A stretch of DNA of 17,001 nt, from assembly GCA_035285005.1 (NCBI GenBank), contig JAYKIB010000085.1, forward strand, positions 1 through 17,001. Direction: 5' to 3'. Below are positions 14,976-17,001 of the stretch, piece after piece; position 1 is the stretch's first letter; each line of letters opens with the position of its first letter. Made by a program: the position numbers and the translations under genes. The DNA comes from Prochlorothrix sp035285005 (lineage in GTDB: Bacteria > Cyanobacteriota > Cyanobacteriia > Prochlorotrichales > Prochlorotrichaceae). A model generated the notes under the pieces. It was not told the DNA's origin. It did no database searches and saw only the letters and a list, made by a program, of their open reading frames with translations.

Positions 14976-15005
14976 CAAAAAGCCCTTCTCCCTGGGGAGA
15001 AGGGC
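14976..15005 (-). terminator. Intrinsic terminator of the leftward channel gene
   Basis: Perfect hairpin with 10-base arms GCCCTTCTCC (14982-14991) and GGAGAAGGGC (14996-15005), loop CTGG. On the minus strand it is followed by TTTTT, so it ends leftward transcription of the gene that stops at 15180. It also lies 23 bp past the ureD stop and may help end that transcript. Part of the hairpin is the start of the tandem repeat that follows. Confidence 0.75.
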
Positions 15006-15145
15006 GTGCTTGAGTCGGACGTGTTCCCCGCTACGCGGGGACACCGATCGACCCTGCGGCCCATGCTGCTCCGTCTGGGGAGAAGGGCGTGCTTGAGTCG
15101 GGCGTGTCCCCGGCTACGCGGGGACACCGATCGACCCTGCGGCCC
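14992..15145. repeat. Two tandem 71-bp units, each with a hairpin
   Basis: Units at 14992-15062 and 15075-15145 (period 83) are almost identical. Both begin CTGGGGAGAAGGGCGTGCTT and end ACCGATCGACCCTGCGGCCC. The few differences fall in the left arm of an internal hairpin, GTGTTCCCCGC or GTGTCCCCGGC against CGGGGACAC. The 12-bp spacer between units is unique. No coding meaning was found. Confidence 0.8.
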
Positions 15146-15179
15146 TCGTCAACCCAGGACCCGCGTTGGGCCTTGGGGC

Positions 15180-16811
15180 TTAACCGATCTCGCGATCGTT
15201 CATGGCATCAACCCACTTCTTCAGTTGGGCTGCAGCCACATCTTTACCGCCCCAACCAAAGGCAATCGCGATCGCCACCGCGATCGAACCGAAGAGCAGA
15301 CCAAAGGCCAGGTCCACAATATTGGTGGCAATCCCCATCTGGCGCAGACCCATGGCAGAACCAAAAATCACGATCGAGATCCGACCGGCATTGGCCAGGA
15401 GATTGCTTTGGCGATCGCCGGGGAGGCTGACCACCCGGTAGGCCAAGTTCCCCAGGAACAGGGCCAGGGCAAAAATGACCAAACCCGCCAAAATTTGACC
15501 ACTACCAGCGGTGAGCATGGCGATAATGGCGCTGAGTTGCTCCAACTCCAGGGAATCCACCGCTTCAATCACCCCGATCAGCATCAGGCCCACGCCTGTG
15601 ATCACCCCCACAATTTCCGAGGGGGTTTTGGTGGAAACCGTGGCTTCCGTCTCCTCAGGGGCTGCGGGCAGTAGGGTTTGGAGGCCTAGCCAGTTAAGAA
15701 CATCATTAAAGCCCAACCCGGTGAGCAGTTGGGTCACCAGATCCGTAACAAACTTCGCCCCCAGGTAGAAGAGGAAGAGGATGAGCGTTGCCTGGAGCAG
15801 GTAGGGCAGGGCGGTAAGGATTTGATCCAGCATCGCCACCGCAGGATCCGAGATGGCCTCGATCGCTAGCGCCTCCAGCGACGCGATCGCCGTGAACAAA
15901 ATCACCAGGGCATAGACCAGGTTCCCCGCCAACTTGGACAGGCTGAGGCCCTCACTAGGCAGCCCAAAGCGGCTACCCAGGGTGTCGCTACCCACGGCCC
16001 GCAAAAAGCTGCTGATAATGTTTTGGATGAACTGGGCCAAGAACCAACCCACCAAGGCAATGAGACCGGCCTTGAAGACTTGGGGCAGGGCCGACAGCAA
16101 CTCGTCGAGGAGGTTCTGAACCGGTTCTAGGGGGCCTTCCAGTTGTAGAGCCCCGAGGATAGAGGGCAGGAAGAAGAGCCAAATAAACCAGTAAAGAATG
16201 GTCCCCATGCTCTCGTTGAGGGGCAACGGCAGCGGAGCCGATTCACCCCCCAATTGCTGGGCTAATTGATCATCGAGGTTGAAGCGCTTCATGCCCTGGG
16301 TCAGCAGGAGTCGCACCACCGTCGCCATCACCCAAGCTGCTCCCGCCAGAATTGCGGCGCTGAGGATCCGAGGAGCATAGGTGGTAATTTCATCTAGGAA
16401 ACTTTGGAGGGGGCTGGAAACCGCATCCAATTGCAAGGCGTTCAGGAAGGCGACCGTGGCAAAGACCATGACCACCCAGAACACAAAGGAGCCAGCCCAC
16501 TTCTCCACCTTGGGCAGTTCACCACCCTGCTTGCCCATGAGCCAAGCGGCGAGTTGGTTGTCTAGCTTGGTGCGGCCTAGCAAATTGGTGACCACAGACG
16601 CGAGGATGATGGCCAGGAGCCAGCCCAGAATCAGGATCAAGATTGCCCCAGCCAAACTCATCAAGCGGCTGGTAACTTCATCGAGACCGACACTGTTGAG
16701 GATCTCAGACAAGTCAAAGGTGGACTCCTGGGCCAAAATCCAAGGCCTCATCGCCTCCGATCCCCAGATACCACCCATCGTGATGGGGGCAGTTGGTGAT
16801 ATATGCTGCAT
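15180..16811 (-). CDS. Mechanosensitive ion channel-like membrane protein with repeated TM helices
   Basis: Integral membrane protein of 543 residues from an ATG at 16811; an in-frame TTG at 16919 would add 36. It has about ten hydrophobic segments. These are arranged as four or five related units in which a short amphipathic stretch ending in LP or AP (FLDEITTYAPRIL, LLDELLSALPQVF, MLDQILTALPYLL) is followed by a hydrophobic helix (AAILAGAAWVMATVVRLLLT, AGLIALVGWFLAQFIQNIIS, ATLILFLFYLGAKFVTDLVT). This matches the conserved TM-helix repeat of MscS-related proteins (PF05552-like). The C-terminal GWGGKDVAAAQLKKW is typical of the cyanobacterial proteins. The canonical MscS beta domain is absent, so channel function is inferred from family. 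It probably acts in osmotic stress. Confidence 0.8.
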   Translation of the reverse strand: MQHISPTAPITMGGIWGSEAMRPWILAQESTFDLSEILNSVGLDEVTSRLMSLAGAILILILGWLLAIILASVVTNLLGRTKLDNQLAAWLMGKQGGELPKVEKWAGSFVFWVVMVFATVAFLNALQLDAVSSPLQSFLDEITTYAPRILSAAILAGAAWVMATVVRLLLTQGMKRFNLDDQLAQQLGGESAPLPLPLNESMGTILYWFIWLFFLPSILGALQLEGPLEPVQNLLDELLSALPQVFKAGLIALVGWFLAQFIQNIISSFLRAVGSDTLGSRFGLPSEGLSLSKLAGNLVYALVILFTAIASLEALAIEAISDPAVAMLDQILTALPYLLQATLILFLFYLGAKFVTDLVTQLLTGLGFNDVLNWLGLQTLLPAAPEETEATVSTKTPSEIVGVITGVGLMLIGVIEAVDSLELEQLSAIIAMLTAGSGQILAGLVIFALALFLGNLAYRVVSLPGDRQSNLLANAGRISIVIFGSAMGLRQMGIATNIVDLAFGLLFGSIAVAIAIAFGWGGKDVAAAQLKKWVDAMNDREIG

Positions 16812-16883
16812 AAATAAATTCCGTAGTACAGGATTGAGGTCGTACAGACATACCCTACCGGGTTGGAGCTGAAGAAACCCTCT

Positions 16884-16995
16884 GTACCGGACAAAACTTT
16901 GGAAACGCCTACCATACAAGGGTTTCAGACGATCAGACTCAAATGCCTACCCTGTAAGGGTTTAGGGCCATTCTGATCACTTTTTTGTCCGGTAC
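16884..16995. mobile_element. 112-bp element with 13-bp perfect terminal inverted repeats
   Basis: The ends GTACCGGACAAAA (16884-16896) and TTTTGTCCGGTAC (16983-16995) are perfect complements. Inside, two direct repeats (CCTACCATACAAGGGTTT and CCTACCCTGTAAGGGTTT) are about 40 bp apart. It carries no gene. The layout fits a miniature transposable element or solo insertion remnant. It lies some 70 bp upstream of the channel gene start, so it may affect that promoter. The sequence is unrelated to repeat family I. Confidence 0.65.
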
Positions 16996-17001
16996 TGAGG
17001 A

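Noticed and set aside
14550..15674. 374-residue plus-strand open frame spanning the end of ureD, the tandem repeat and part of the channel gene
   Set aside because: It overlaps two well-supported genes and a repeat, and its Gly-rich then Arg/His-rich composition is that of a shadow frame.

Overview
The window looks like a piece of a cyanobacterial chromosome. The evidence is a set of cyanobacterial gene families: a plastid-type pyruvate dehydrogenase E2, glutamate-1-semialdehyde aminomutase of the C5 tetrapyrrole route, a DUF3155 protein, a Hik2/CSK-like sensor kinase, and a lumenal thioredoxin-fold protein like photosystem I accumulation factors. The DNA is also rich in GCGATCGC-type (HIP1) palindromes, a cyanobacterial hallmark. 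Base composition is fairly GC-rich. I cannot name the species from sequence alone.

Layout. A nearly complete pdhC (E2) runs leftward off the window start. Divergent from it is plsX (+). Convergent with plsX is a cluster of three leftward genes: a zinc-ribbon rhomboid protease, the thioredoxin-fold lumenal protein and hemL. From about 6.7 to 9.9 kb there is almost no coding sequence. It holds one small leftward gene (DUF3155), repeats, a leftward terminator and about 1.6 kb of unexplained DNA. Three rightward genes follow: an 816-residue histidine kinase with very large Pro/Ser-rich insertions, a conserved cyanobacterial protein of unknown function, and ureD without other urease genes. The window closes with a leftward mechanosensitive-channel-like (TM-helix repeat) membrane protein.

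The genes are mostly single transcription units rather than one pathway: fatty-acid/pyruvate metabolism (pdhC, plsX), haem/chlorophyll synthesis (hemL), urea use (ureD), redox or light signalling (the kinase) and membrane functions (rhomboid, channel). No operon in the window links them clearly.

The most striking content is intergenic. At least four kinds of short repeat occupy the spaces. (1) A family of about 107 bp, MITE-like, has ends matching TATAGGGCACCTCGA and a central hairpin whose arm sequence differs from copy to copy while pairing is kept. It has three full-length and at least three partial copies. (2) A composite of two inverted-repeat modules occurs twice in opposite orientation around the rhomboid/thioredoxin pair. 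(3) A 112-bp element with 13-bp perfect terminal inverted repeats lies just upstream of the channel gene. (4) A 71-bp hairpin-bearing unit is duplicated in tandem between ureD and the channel gene. Short tandem arrays (14-bp and 28-bp periods) lie upstream of ureD, upstream of the rhomboid gene and in the 7.4-kb spacer. No CRISPR array, tRNA, rRNA or transposase gene was seen.
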